From Halocaridina rubra (taxonomy: Eukaryota; Arthropoda; Malacostraca; Decapoda; Atyidae), in the NCBI GenBank assembly GCA_037179515.1, contig JAXCGZ010019193.1, positions 1-64,000 on the forward strand: a stretch of DNA of 64,000 nucleotides, read 5' to 3'. Positions 40,664-58,556 of this stretch are shown here, piece after piece. The notes beneath the pieces are model-generated. The model was not told the DNA's origin, searched no databases, and worked only from the letters and a program-made list of their open reading frames with translations. Position 1 is the first letter of the stretch, and each line of letters opens with the position of its first letter. The position numbers were made by a program, and so were the translations under genes.

Positions 40664-40885
40664 AGGGTGGGTGTATATATAATGTATAATGATGATGATC
40701 TTTTCTTATCGTAATACTCTTTGTACTGGTGGAAGAAGCCTCCGCGGGCGCTTATTTACTATATTATTATTATGGTTTTTTTTAATATAGTAAATAAGCG
40801 CCCGCGGAGGCTTCTTCCACCAGTACAAAGAGGATTACGATAAGAAAAGATCATCATCATTATACATTATATATACACCCACCCT
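40664..40885. repeat. Near-perfect hairpin, 102-bp arms, 18-bp loop
   Basis: Arms 40664-40765 and 40784-40885 are reverse complements with one mismatch (GTAATACTC versus GTAATCCTC). The arm contains C-type sequence (ATGATGATGATCTTTTCTTA, CTCTTTGTACTGGTGGAAGA) and a GC-rich block (CCTCCGCGGGCGC). Confidence 0.92.
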
Positions 40886-41936
<1,051 letters not shown>

Positions 41937-42159
41937 TATATATTCAAGAATATTCAGTATAGCTGGTGCCATGAGCCATCTTAAAAATGCATCCTCCTTT
42001 GCAGCTTTCATAGGCAATCTATATAGTTTTCTTTTAGACAAATAGTTGCTGCTCACATATAAGCTAAACTTAATGATTTACTGCAATATCCCTAAACAGT
42101 GACCTTTCTATATGTAAACTGATATTGACTTCTATGTTCTCTAAGTTAAGATCTAATTA
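41937..42159. other. Unassigned 220-bp segment
   Basis: No repeat partner, frame or motif seen; ends AATTA, whose TA serves as target for T10. Confidence 0.4.
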
Positions 42160-42408
42160 CAGTGATCCCTCAATAGGCGAATTTCCGCGAAGTAGGATCA
42201 CTCTATATACAAAGGTATTTTACATTTATTTTTACCTTGAAATGTATAAACCCTCCCTGCACTATTAAAAAACCACCCTTTACTTTATAAATAACAGCAT
42301 GCAAGCGTAAATTTATATGAAAGTGAGAAGTAAACTTACCGTAAATGAGGTGATGATGACGTGTATAGACTCCAGAGAAAATTATTCCGCAGCCAATGAC
42401 AGCTGTAC

Positions 42409-42717
42409 GGCTGCTTTTTGCGAAAGAAGAACATGGTAATGGGGAGTTGCTGTCGCTGTTTCTTCTTCTGTTGGAAGATGGTCTTGTAAGGAATCATGGC
42501 ATCATCAAGAAGATTGCAGAAGGTCACCGAACGAACCATATTATCGTCATATTCTTGCGAGAGTTGTTGGACTGCTTTCACATGTTCATACATGCCTGCC
42601 AGACGTTTGAGTGTAAGGCCAGGTTCTTCGATTTCTTTGCGCGTTTCCTCTGATTGTTCTTCTTCCTCTTCTTCCCTCACTGATTTTGTCATTTCCTCAC
42701 TACCAGAAGTCTTAAAA
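42409..42717 (-). pseudogene. T transposase C-terminal fragment in T10
   Basis: Minus strand reads KTSGS (N-terminal residues about 10-14) fused to EEMTKSVREEEEEEQSEE, then EPGLTLKRLAGMYEHVKAVQ and QRQQLPITMFFFRKKQP. The whole catalytic core is deleted, and the stop after KKQP has become a Tyr codon, so the frame runs on to 42336. The hAT splits the N-terminal part. Confidence 0.82.
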
Positions 42718-45513
<2,796 letters not shown>

Positions 45514-46499
45514 CCTTAGAAGATGAAGGACGCTTGGGAGGCATTGCAGAGGTTGAAATACGTGAGTAAAAAAAAATCACAAGCACAACGTATTAAGAAG
45601 CACAAAGCGAATGGTGCACATGTGAGTTAGACTGAACGGGTGAGGCGAGACAATGGAAGATGCTGGGAGAAACAAGCTTCAATCAAAAAGCCAATCAGAC
45701 CCCATGATACAAAACATACAGAAAAACAATTATGTGATTTGTTGTCTCCCACCCTTTCAAGCCAATAGCATCTCATGAACTACCTCACGTAGGTGCGAGC
45801 CTTTGCATTTTCCAAGATGCCAATACAGTGAACGCTATCGTACAGTATATTACATGTGCAATACTGTGAGCTATATGTTTAAATTTGTTTTTTACAATAT
45901 TTTACTGTTTTATTATTCTTAGGCTAGAAAATAATTTTTTATGAATAAAATCATGAAAATACTGGGTACTTTAATATGTACTAGCTCACGTAGCTGCGAC
46001 CCTTTTCGTTTTCCGAAACGCTGATACCAGTATCGTATATTACATGTTGCAATACTGTCAGTTACATGCTAAAATTTATGTTTGTTACTATTTTTTACTG
46101 TTTTATTATTCTTAGGCTAAGAATTTTTTTTTTTTATCAATAAAATAATGAAAATACGGGATATTTTAATATGTGCTAGCTCACGTAGGTGCGACCCTTT
46201 GGGTTTTCCGAAACGCCGATACCGGTATCGCACTTTCTATGGTGCAGTTACCTGCTTAAATTTATGTTTTTTTTTACTATTTTTTACTGTTCTATTATTC
46301 TTAGGCTGGGGAAATACATTTTTTATCAATAAAAAAAAATGAAATTTTTTTTTAATAAATAATGAAAATCCCGAAAACTTTAATTTTTTAATATTTCCAT
46401 ATTCTCGCATATACCCAGAAAAAAAAAAAAACTCGCCAAATAAAACCGCGATGCACTGAATTTTCGATACGTGAACCGCAATATAGCGAGAGATTACTG

Positions 46500-47020
46500 T
46501 ATTCTCATTGTAAGGAAAGCAAATATGGTAATGACGCCGATAATAACGATACTGTATTGAGTGTTATTATTACTATTATATTATTAACATTATCGTTAAA
46601 ATTTTTATTACAGCATTATTATTTTCTGGGAAAGCTACATTTAATTTAACTGTATGTGTTACCCTCTTACTTATTAGTTCAATTACATGTCTACTTATAA
46701 GTCACTTTTAATCTTAGAAGAATAACCATTGTACAAAAATGGAAATAAATGTTTGTTTGCCCCCGTATCAACTGATGCTTATTCAGGCACAATATCTTAC
46801 TCATAAAATATTTATTTACTCACCCCATTTAGGGTTTATCTAATTTTCAAGATTATAGATTATTATTAATATTCCATGGTTCTAAACATTATTCTATCTA
46901 TCGACCATGCTGCAAGAAATCTTAACGTAAATAAAGTCAGCTGAGAGAAAAAGAAAACGTATACAATTCGTTCAAAGAAAACGTATATCGTACTGTACAT
47001 GGAAAACTTAAATTAAATAT
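46500..47020. other. Unassigned AT-rich segment
   Basis: About 520 bp, no repeat partner in the window, no frame longer than about 40 codons; possibly the largest unique stretch here. Confidence 0.5.
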
Positions 47021-47165
47021 ATTTACACTTGCACGCTGTTATCAATAAAGTAAAGGGTGCTTTGCTAACAGTGCAAGGAGGGTTTATACAGTAAAGGTAA
47101 AAAGATACGTAAAATACATATAATAAATATGGTGCTCCTACTTCGCGATAAATGAGGGAGCACTG
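47021..47165 (+). mobile_element. Solo T 3' end
   Basis: One 3' array unit (GCTGTTATCAATAAAGTAAAGG, AACAGTGCAAGGAGGG) joined to TCCTACTTCGCGATAAATGAGGGAGCACTG and TA. No 5' part. Confidence 0.72.
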
Positions 47166-47746
47166 TATAATTAAAAACATACAGTATATGCATACACACA
47201 TACATATAAAGATATACACATGCACTAGTTTGATACGCAAAATAATTGAATAATTAAATAAATACCGAAAATACACCTGTCAACAGTACTGAGTTAAGTT
47301 GCCAAGTAGTACAGCTGTCTTATTTTCTTCAATTTTTTTTTTTCTTTTCTATTAGCTTTCTCTTTTACTATTTTTTTTTTGTATATGTATTGAGTTAAAT
47401 GTAAAGTCTGATCCTGTGATAACATATCTTGGTTAGCAAGCAAGTTTATCAGTTAAGAAGAATATATAGCAGAAACAGGTGGGTGTCTCATCAGACACAT
47501 ATTCGAATTTTCCTTCAGGTTTGACTTTTGTTTTTGTTGCATTTTTTTTTTCTTTTTATCCTCAAATTACCATAGTCAAACTTTTGAGTTAAGATGTGTG
47601 TTACCATAAAAGAGATAAATTGAGTCACTAAATAGCACTTATATGAAGATATAAAAATTCTGTGTGAAGCTTAAATAAAAGTTTTTCTCTTTTTTTTTTT
47701 TCTTTCACTTCTCCTTTCTATATTCTGTGAGAGGGAGAACATAAAA

Positions 47747-48613
47747 ATGAGGCCATCTCTGTCCCAAACCTCTCCCACCCATAGGTCGGGAGGAGGGGTA
47801 GCTAATAGGAGACTAAAACAGAAAATCAAGGATTTAGAGGCAATGGTTATAAGCCTTGATGATAAACTTCGGAATATGGATAGAGAAATGAAAGAGAATG
47901 AAACACTCAGAGAGGAAATAAGATTTTTGGAGGGAGCAAATAAAGCACAAGGGCAGGAGAGAAAGGAACTAGAAAAACTAATAAAGAAGCTGGAAGGGAA
48001 AAAGAGTGAACTAGAAACCAGAATTTCTAAACAAGAAGATAGAAACAAACAGCTGAATGACAACCTAAATGAATTAGATGTTAGTTTACTGCTCTCTTCT
48101 GAGAGAGACGAGATTGCAGCTTGGAATGTCCAGATTAAGGAAAACATTGAACAGTTTAGAAAAGAGTTCCAGGAGCTGAATATGGAACATGATGCCATGA
48201 AAACTTCCTTTGCTGTTGCACTAAAGGGGAATATGGCGGTAAAAGAGGCTGTAAAGGTGGTGGCACTGGAAAACATACAAAAAGTTGACGATAAAGAGAC
48301 AGTAATCGAAAAAATGAAAGACGTTGTGATGGAAAGGGCAAACCCACTGATCAAACAGGCACTTGATAAAGAGAAGACAGAGGTAATCTCAGACATAAGC
48401 GAATCCCAGGAGCCAACATGGCAAGGGAGACTTGAAGAAAATAAAGCTAGGGTTGTAGACCTGATAAGAAAGCTTGGAGTAGTTTGTGGTCCTGAGGATA
48501 TTGTAAACATACACCAACTAGGCAAATATTCGAGGGAAGGAAAGTCGAGACCAACAAAAGTAACCTTTGAGAGAGAGGAAACATGTGGGGAAAAACTGTT
48601 GAGAAAAGTCTAA
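47747..48613 (+). CDS. LINE2 ORF1-like protein (coiled coil)
   Basis: 288 codons. A short Ser/Thr/Pro-rich start is followed by a long Lys/Glu-rich predicted coiled coil (about residues 22-140) with a second helical stretch to about 245, then VCGPEDIVNIHQLGKY and RPTKVTFEREETCGEKLLR, reminiscent of the RNA-binding end of LINE ORF1 proteins. ORF1 proteins bind LINE RNA as multimers; that role is inferred. The frame overlaps ORF2 by 31 bases in the -1 frame. Continuation of helix-rich sequence in ORF2 suggests that ORF1 and ORF2 were one frame and that this is a frameshift mutation; a programmed shift is less likely, as I see no canonical slippery heptamer. Confidence 0.72.
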   Translation: MRPSLSQTSPTHRSGGGVANRRLKQKIKDLEAMVISLDDKLRNMDREMKENETLREEIRFLEGANKAQGQERKELEKLIKKLEGKKSELETRISKQEDRNKQLNDNLNELDVSLLLSSERDEIAAWNVQIKENIEQFRKEFQELNMEHDAMKTSFAVALKGNMAVKEAVKVVALENIQKVDDKETVIEKMKDVVMERANPLIKQALDKEKTEVISDISESQEPTWQGRLEENKARVVDLIRKLGVVCGPEDIVNIHQLGKYSREGKSRPTKVTFEREETCGEKLLRKV

Positions 48614-51600
48614 AAGACCTTCAAGAATTCAAAGAAGTGTTCATTAGACGATACAGAACACAGGAGGAGATGGGAAAGATCAAAAACTTGTTGGAAGAGG
48701 CAAGAGGGTTAAATGAAGAAAGAAATGAAGAAGAGAAGAAAAATTTTCATTTCAGTTCTTCCAGACAATGGGGTGATAAAGAAGATACTGACAGAAGATC
48801 AGGGGATGGGGCCTCATTAAGATTGTTATACATAAATGCTAATGGATTAGCTGGTAAGGCAGTAGAATTAAAAGATAGGCTTCACAACAGTAAGGCAGAT
48901 ATAGTAGCAATTACAGAGACTAAGTTGTGTGAGGACATAAACAGTGTCACAGTTTTTCTTAAGGGCTTCAGAATATTAAGGGTTGAAAGATCTGAGAGGA
49001 CTGGTGGAGGGATAGCACTGCTCATAAGTGAAAGGATTCAAGTTGAAGAAATAAACTTGGCTATAGAAAGTGAGTTCAAGGAATTTCTTGATGCTTGCAT
49101 AAATACTGGGTCAGAGAGCATTATAATAACTGTTGTATATAACCCACCAAGGAACCAGAATAGGCTAGAAGTTTATGAGAAAAGTCATATAGGTACTATT
49201 GAAGTCATAAACTCAGTTGTTAACATGGCACGGGAAAATAAATGTAGGATTTTGATTATGGGAGATTTTAATCATCAAGAGATAGATTGGATAAATCTTG
49301 ACCCACACAGTGGTGAGGACTCATTCGGGGCAAGATTCCTAGATTGCGTACAAGGGAATTTCCTACACCAACATGTAATGGAACCAACGAGGGCCAGGGG
49401 TGGGGATGAGCCATCACTACTTGATCTAGTATTCACAGATAATGTGTTGGATATTGAAAAAATTGAGTATGAACCACCAACTGGAAAGAGTGACCACTGT
49501 GTGTTGTTGATGGAGTATATCATTGAAGATATTCTGCCGGAGAGTAGAGGCACTGAGGACATGAGGAGGAACTATCAGAAAGGAGATTACATCAAAATGC
49601 ATGAGCTTTTTGCAGTTATTGACTGGAGAACCTTATTTTACAACAAATCTGTACAAGAAATGTATGACATCTTTTGTGAGAAATATGGGAAGATAGTAGA
49701 TTGCTGCATACCTGTCACCAAAGTAGGTGTAATTCATGCCAGTGAGAAATGGTTCGATAATGAGTGTAAAAGAGTTAAGGAGTGGAGAGACAAATGCTGG
49801 AAAAGGTATGGGAGGAGGAAATACATAAATGCCTGGCAAACCTACAAAAGAGCAAGAAATGACTACCTAAATAAAAGGAGAGAGTCAGAGAGAGACTATG
49901 AGAGGGACATCACCAGGAAGGCTAACGAAAATCCCAAGCTTTTCCACAGCTTTATCAGAGGAAAACTGAAGGTAAAAGAACAGGTTTTAAAGCTAAAGAG
50001 AGCGGATGGAAGCATCACTGAGACAGATGAAGAGATCTGCAAAGAATTGAACAAAGAGTTTCAGTCAGTATTTACAGTAGAAAATACCCCACCACCTCAG
50101 ATTGCAGTGATAGAAGCTCAATGGCCATTATTAGAGAACATCAACCTTACAGCCACAGAGGTATGCAAAGCGCTGATGGATTTAGATGTTCATAAAGCTA
50201 CAGGTCCTGATGACATATCCCCTCATGCACTTAAAAAATGTGCACACTCAATATCAGTGGCACTGGCTATCATATTTAAAAAGTCACTGGAGTCAGGGGA
50301 GATTCCAAGATGCTGGAAACAAGCAAATGTGATACCTATCTTCAAAAGGGGATGGAGGGATACGGCTCTGAACTATAGACCAGTTTCCTTGACCAGCAGA
50401 GTTTGCAAAGTTATGGAGAAACTACTAAGGAAACATATCCTTCAATTTTTTGTCAGTGAGGCAACATGGCTTCAAAGAAGGTAGATCAAGAGTAACAAAC
50501 TTATTAGAATTTTATGATGAGGTAAGCCGAATCTTACAGGAAACAGAGGGCTGAGCAGATTGCATATTCCTAGACTTCCAGAAAGCATTTGACACTGTTC
50601 CACATGGGAGACTTATTAGGAAGCTGCAAGCAATGGCTAGAATAGGTGGAAATGTTTTGGAATGGCTAAAAACTTACTTAGAAGGACGGGAACAAAGGGT
50701 TAGAGTAAGACACTCAGTGTCTGAATGGAGACGAGTTAGTAGTGGAGTTCCACAGGATTCAGTTTTAGGGCCACTTTTGTTCCTTGTATATGTAAATGAC
50801 CTACCAGAGTCTGTAAATTCATTCATGAATATGTTTGCAGATGATGCAAAGATTGTGAAGAAAGTAAAAAACGAGAACAATGGTAGAGAACTTCAGGAAG
50901 ATCTAAATAGTCTGCATGAGTGGTCACAAAAGTGGCTAATGATATTCAATACTTCAAAATGTAAGGTAATGAGAATGGGTACAAGTGCAAGAAGGCCCAA
51001 GCTTGACTACTCGGTGGCTGGAGTACAACTTCAAGAGACAGAAAATGAGAGAGATCTAGGAGTAAACATACTGGCAGATTTGTCTCCAGAAACACATATA
51101 AATGGCATAGTAAGGGCAGCATATGCATTCTTATCAAATGTAAGGGTAGCCTTTAGGCACATGGACAAGGAAATGTTCAGAAATATTTATGTAACCTATG
51201 TGAGGCCAAAACTCGAATAAGCAGTCCCCTTTTGGACTCCACACTTGAAAAAGCACATAGCTAAGCTTGAAAAAGTTCAAAGACATGCCACGAAACTGGT
51301 GCCAGAAATACGCAATCTTAGTTATGATGAGAGGCTGAGGGAATTAGACTTACCATCACTCAAAGCTAGAAGATTGAGGGGGGGATATGGTGACAGTCTT
51401 TAAATTCCTTCATGGTTATGATAGAGTGGATAGGGATCGATATTTTGATATGGCTGGCTCTAGAACTAGAGGTCATAGTTTGAAGCTTCGTAAGAAAACT
51501 TCTTTGCAGGATGTAAGGAAATACTCTTTCAGTGTAAGAGTAGTTGATAATTGGAATTCGCTAAGCGAGGAGGTAGTTAATGCTATCTCAATCCATAGTT

Positions 51601-51629
51601 TTAAGGACAGGTATGATAAGTATCACTAA
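48583..51629 (+). pseudogene. LINE2 ORF2: endonuclease and reverse transcriptase, broken
   Basis: First frame 48583-50484 (633 codons): leader, then an AP-type endonuclease with LRLLYINANGLAG, ITETKLCED, TVVYNPPRNQ, IMGDFNHQEIDW and GKSDHCVLL, then RT up to NYRPVSLTSRVCKVMEKLL. A loss of about 17 bp near 50440 shifts frame. TGA replaces Trp near 50552. Frame 50633-51220 carries SSGVPQDSVLGPLLF (Gly to Asp in the conserved QGS) and FADD (50834-50845); TAA at 51218 replaces a Tyr codon. An extra G in the run at 51379 shifts into the last frame, 51387-51629, ending DRYDKYH. The endonuclease absent from LINE1 is complete here. Confidence 0.9.
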
Positions 51630-51703
51630 GTATAAAATGGAACCAATCAGGAGAAGGAAAGATACGAGCTTTGGGCTCTTTCCTGTAAACACAATTAGAT
51701 AAT

Positions 51704-52012
51704 TACACACGAGTGCCAATAAAGAATAAAAAGTGTGCAAGATAATGAAAAAAATTGAAAATTAAAAATATTTGGAAAGATGAGTCTAATGCTAATAATA
51801 ATAATACAAATAACATTAGTAATAATCCTATTTGTTGTTATTTTTGTTACTATTGTTAGCATTTCTGGTATTATTATTTTTAGGATTATTACTATTGTTA
51901 TTTGTATCATTATTATTAGCATTAGTCTCATCTTTCCAAATATTTTTATTTTTCAATATTGTTCATTATCTTAAACACTTTTAATTCTTCATTTGCACTC
52001 ACGTGTGTGAAT
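51704..52012. repeat. Foldback element of about 300 bp after LINE2
   Basis: Left arm from CACACGAGTGCCAATAA to about 51835 and right arm about 51868-52012 are imperfect reverse complements (ATATTTGGAAAGATGAG / CTCATCTTTCCAAATAT; GTAATAATCCTA / TAGGATTATTAC). No coding potential. Confidence 0.78.
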
Positions 52013-52029
52013 ATGAGTGCATGTATATA

Positions 52030-52353
<324 letters not shown>

Positions 52354-52539
52354 ATCCCCCGCTGTATCGCGTTTCTTGGTTCGCGTTCTCACTATATCGC
52401 GTTTTTTGGGGGGAAAATTACTATTTGATTTTTTGGGTATACGAAAAAATATTAAAATATTGAAAAAATAAAACTTTTCAGTATTTTCATTTCTTAAAAA
52501 AAAATTTCATTATTTAATTGATAAAAAAAATTTATTTAC

Positions 52540-53215
52540 CAGCCTACGAACAATAAAACAGTAAAAAATAGTAAAAATTTAGATATACGTACGTACAGTA
52601 TAACTCACAGTATTGCATCATGCGAAATAGTGTCCGATAGCGTACAATGTATTAGGGTCGCAGCTACGTGAGCTAGCCTATATATTTATATTTCCAGTAG
52701 TTTCATGATTTTGTTGATAAAAAAACGCATTTCTTAGCCTAAGAATACTAAAACAGTAAAAAATAGTAAAAAACATAAATACGCTGTACTAACAGTATTG
52801 CACCACGTAAAATACGATAACGGTATCAGTGTTTCGGAAAACACAAAGGCTCTCACCTACGTGACCTAGTGAATATTAAAATTTTCATTATTTTATTGAT
52901 AAAACAAGTATTTCCTAGCCTAAGAATAATAAAACAGTAAAAAATTTTAAAAAACATAAATACAGTACTAACAGTATTGCACGATGAAAAATACGATACC
53001 GGTATCACGTTCCGGAAAACAAAAAGGCTCTCACCTACGTGACCTAGTGAATATTAAAATTCTCATTATTTTATTGATAAAACAAGTATTTCCTAGCCTA
53101 AGAATAATAAAACAGTAAAAAATAATAAAAAACATAAAGTACTAACAATATTACACCATGTAAAATACGATACCGCTATCAGCGTTTCGGAAAACGAAAA
53201 GGCTCTCACCTACGT
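52540..53215 (+). repeat. T-family 5' tandem array, four units
   Basis: CCTAAGAATA.TAAAACAG recurs at about 52738, 52918 and 53098, period 180 bp, with an older unit upstream. Units contain CAGTATTGCACCA, ACGATACCGGTATCA and CTCACCTACGTGA. Confidence 0.88.
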
Positions 53216-53455
53216 GAGATAGTTCATGGAATGCTATTGGCTGAAAGGTCGGGAGACAACGAATCACAGAATTGTTTTTCAATATGTTCTGTATCATGGG
53301 GTCTCATTGGCTTTTTCATTGCAGTTTGCTTTTCCCTCCAATTTCCAATGTGCCACCTCACTCGCTCAGTCTAACTCACGTGTGCGCCGTTCTCGTTGTG
53401 CTTATTAATACGTTTTGCTTGTGATTGTGTTTTCACGCGTAATTTAACCTTTGCA

Positions 53456-55218
53456 ATGCCTCCCAAACGTCCTTCACCTTCTAAGGCTTCTGGTAGTCAG
53501 CCTAAGCGGCAATGGAAAATGTTAACCACTGTAGATAAAGTGAAACTCTTAGATATATTGAAAGAAGGAAAAAGGTTTGTGAATGTCGGCCATTATTATA
53601 GCCTCAATGAATCTACGGTTCACTACATCAAAAAGGACAAGGCATAGATCAGGAAAACAGTGAGCATTTCTTTTGATAAATCACCAAAGAGGGTCGTAAC
53701 ATCCCGCAATAAGGCAGTAGTGTGGATGGAAGCTGCTTTGGCCCTGTGGATTGCTGATTGCAGAAAGAAAAACATCAGCTTAGGCACCAATATCAAACAA
53801 AGGCGAAAAAGCTGTATGAGACATTCGCTGCAAATGAACCCGATGACGACAGTGGCGACCATGGAGAGGAGGAGAGAGAAGATATCGACGACCCACAACC
53901 AGGACCCTCCAGCGATTCTCCATCGAGTATACAACCGTTCGTTGCTAGCAAGGGATGGTTCGCCAAATTTAAAAAACGCTATGGCCTAAAAAGCGTTTCA
54001 GTGCATGGCGAAGCTGCGTCTGCAGATACAGCTGCCGCAAAAAATTACGTCATGAACGACTTCAAGAAAATTATCGCCGAAGGGGAATATGTTCCTGAGC
54101 AAGTCTTCAACATGGATGAGACTGGCTTATTTTGGAAGAGAATGCCATCTCGCACTTTTCTCTTCAAGGACGAAGCTAAAGCCCCGGGATTTAAAGCGCA
54201 CAAAGATCGCGTTACCCTCTTCATGTGCGAGAATGCTGCGGGCTTCATGTTAAAGCCCGGGCTTATCTATAAGTCAAAGAACCCTAGGGCTTTGAAGAAC
54301 AAGAATAAGAATCTACTGCCAGTGTATTGGATGCATAACCCTAAGGCATGGATCACGAAAAGCCTCTCATCGGACTGGTTTTACCAATGCTTTATCCCTC
54401 AGGTAAAACTTTATCTTGCGGAAAAAGGCCTTGAATTTAAAGTCTTTCTTTTGATGGATAATGCTGGTGGCCACGCAACCAATCTCCAATATGACGATGT
54501 TCAAGTTGAGTTCCTGCCACCGAATACGACGTCACTGATTCAGCCTATGGATCAAGGCGTTATTCGTGCGTTCAAGGCCCTCTACACACGAAATGCCCTA
54601 GCAAACCTTGTTGAAGCCATGGATTCAGACAAAGACTTCTCAATGAAGACATACTGGCGTAAATACATGATTGCCACATGCATATAAAATATTCAGAAAG
54701 AAATCAAAGAGATGAAGTCAGCCACAATCAATGCCAGCTGGAAGAAATTGTGGCCCGAAGTCATCCACGACTACAAGGGATTTGCTCCTGACGAAGTGCA
54801 GAAGCCGGCAGTTGCAAAAGCTGTGAAGTTGGCTGCACTGCTAGGAGGAGAAAGCTTTAAAGATATGACTCCCGAAGATGTGAATGAACTGATTGACTGC
54901 CACTCGCAGCCTTTGTGTGATGAAGACTTGGAAGATATGACGAAATCAGCGAGCGAAGAAGAGGAAGAACTTGAGGAAACGCACGAAGAAATTGAAGAAC
55001 CTGGCCTTACACTCGAACGTTTGGCAGCCATGTATGAACATTGTAAAGCACTCCAACAACTCTCGCAGGAATATGACGATAAAATGGTTCGTTCGGTGAC
55101 CTCCTGTAATTTTCTCGACAATGCCATGATTCCTTACCATACCATCTTCCAACAAATGAAGAAAATGCGACAGCAACTCCCCATTGCCATGTTCTTCTCC
55201 CCCAAAAAGCAGCCGTAA
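53456..55218 (+). pseudogene. Tigger/pogo transposase in T11, best-preserved copy
   Basis: 587 codons if read across three lesions, a normal TIGD/Tigger size. Starts MPPKRPSPSKASGSQPKRQ, psq helix-turn-helix (KLLDILKEGKRFVNVGHYYS, LNESTVHYIKK), CENP-B-type domain (SKGWFAKFKKRYGLKSVS near 53950), then the DDE core with FNMDETGLFWKR (54115-54117), LLMDNAGGHATN (54457-54459) and LIQPMDQGVI (54550-54552), all three Asp intact. The C-terminus is Glu-rich with EPGLTLERLAAMYEH and ends SPKKQP. Lesions: TAG at 53645, a one-base shift near 53795, TAA at 54685. The start is placed at 53456 because T2, T3, T5, T6, T7 and T9 conserve it. Confidence 0.92.
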
Positions 55219-55279
55219 AGCTTTTATTGACTGCGAAATAATTTCCTCCGGGGTCAAGAAAGATCATCATCACCTCATT

Positions 55280-56150
55280 CACGGTAAGTTTACCTATCAC
55301 GTACATATAAATTTACGTTGCATGCTGTTATTTATAATAATTGTAAAATACCCATGTACATGAGCATGTCATGTAATTACCACTTCATTCACCGTAATTT
55401 TATCTATCACTTTCATGTAAATTTACGTTGCTTGCTGTTATTTATACTGTAAATGGTGCTTTTTTAAAAGTGCAGGGAGGGTTTATACAATACGTAAACG
55501 TAAAAACAATTGTAAAATACCTATGTACGTGAGTATGTCATGTAATTACCACTTCATTCACCGTAATTTTATTTATCACTTTCATGTAAATTTACGTTGC
55601 AAGCTGTTATTTATAATGTAAAGGGTGTTTTTTTAACAGTGCAGGGAAGGTTTATACAGTACGTAAACGTAAAAATAATTGTAAAATACCTATGTATGTC
55701 ACGTCATCATCACCTCATGCACGGTAAGTTTTCCTATCACTTTCATAAAAATTTACGTTGCTTGCTGTTATTTATAATGTAAAGGGTGTTTTTTTAACAG
55801 TGCAGGGAGGGTTTACACAGTACGTAAACGTAAAAATAATTGTAAAATACCTATGTATGTCACGTCATCATCACCTCATTCACAGTAAGTTTTTCTATCA
55901 CTTTCATAAAAATTTACGTTGCTTGCTGTTATTTATAATGTAAAGGGTGTTTTTTTAACAGTGCAGGTAGGGTTTATACAGTACATAAACGTAAAAATAA
56001 TTGTAAAATACCTATGTACATGAGTATGTCATGTAATTACCACTTCATTCACCGTCATTTTATCTATCACTTTCATATAAATTTACGTTGCATGCTGTTA
56101 TTTATGAAGTAAAGGGTGGTTTGTTAACAGTACAGGGAGGGTTTATACAG
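55280..56150 (+). repeat. T-family 3' array, six units
   Basis: GGGAGGGTTTA or variants occur near 55475, 55645, 55806, 55967 and 56136, with a truncated first unit; period about 160-170 bp. Confidence 0.87.
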
Positions 56151-56265
56151 TGTAAACGTAAAAATAAATTAAAATATCTATGTACATATAAGCTGATCCT
56201 ACTTCGCGGTTTTCCTGTCTCGCGCCGGGTCCCAGAACCGAACTACTGCGATAAGGGGGGATTAC

Positions 56266-57747
<1,482 letters not shown>

Positions 57748-58028
57748 TATTGGCATTTATTGTCCTACTAGGAATCTACAGTAGTACCAAGCCAATTTTC
57801 AACAATTTCCCTTCTGAACCTAAATTTATCAAGCTTAAATCCATTACCCATTACGAGTTGTGGTTTGATCATGAATTTTTAAAACTTTATTAATTATCAC
57901 CCTTGTAATGACCTGTCAGATGTGAAGGGATTATAAAAGATGTGTAATGAATATCCAGCTCTCTGCTGGGTTTTAATATACCTCTGCATTACTCTCATAA
58001 TGTCTATTCCATAAATTCTCCTTAGATC

Positions 58029-58099
<71 letters not shown>

Positions 58100-58387
58100 T
58101 TTAACAATAATTTTCCTTTGATAATGATTGTGGAGATTATTATTATTATTATTATTATTATTAATATGATTATTATTACGAATTTGTAATTAAACCATTA
58201 TTTTTACAATAAATAATGTAGTTTTGGTTGAATGAAAAAGAGTTAAAGATCTCTCTCTCTCTCTCTCTCTTCAATATTCTATTCTTCCCGACTCCCCACA
58301 CTCTCTTTGTCCCAGCCACCTAGGGAGGGGTACTGTACACATTATTAAAGTAAATAAACCAACACATGTACAAACAATGATGAGCCC

Positions 58388-58451
<64 letters not shown>

Positions 58452-58494
58452 TGATAATCTCCACAATCATTATCAAAGGAAAATTATTGTTGCC

Positions 58495-58556
<62 letters not shown>

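Larger units (their letters stand above)
47170..51703 (+). mobile_element. LINE2: CR1/jockey-type retrotransposon with ORF1-like frame
   Basis: Probable T-rich 5' untranslated region (about 47280-47746; exact start uncertain), ORF1-like frame 47747-48613, ORF2 48583-51629 in pieces, and 3' end TATAAAATGGAACCAATCAGG...AATTAGATAATTACA, the same as LINE1. Over the shared 2.3 kb it matches LINE1 almost base for base. Confidence 0.85.

Noticed and set aside
46500..47020. tRNA or small RNA gene in the unassigned stretch
   Set aside because: No cloverleaf, A/B box pair or Sm-site structure that I could support by eye.
47671..48525. 284-codon minus-strand frame rich in Ser/Phe
   Set aside because: Antisense shadow of the LINE2 ORF1-like frame: the low-complexity Ser/Phe composition mirrors Glu/Lys codons.
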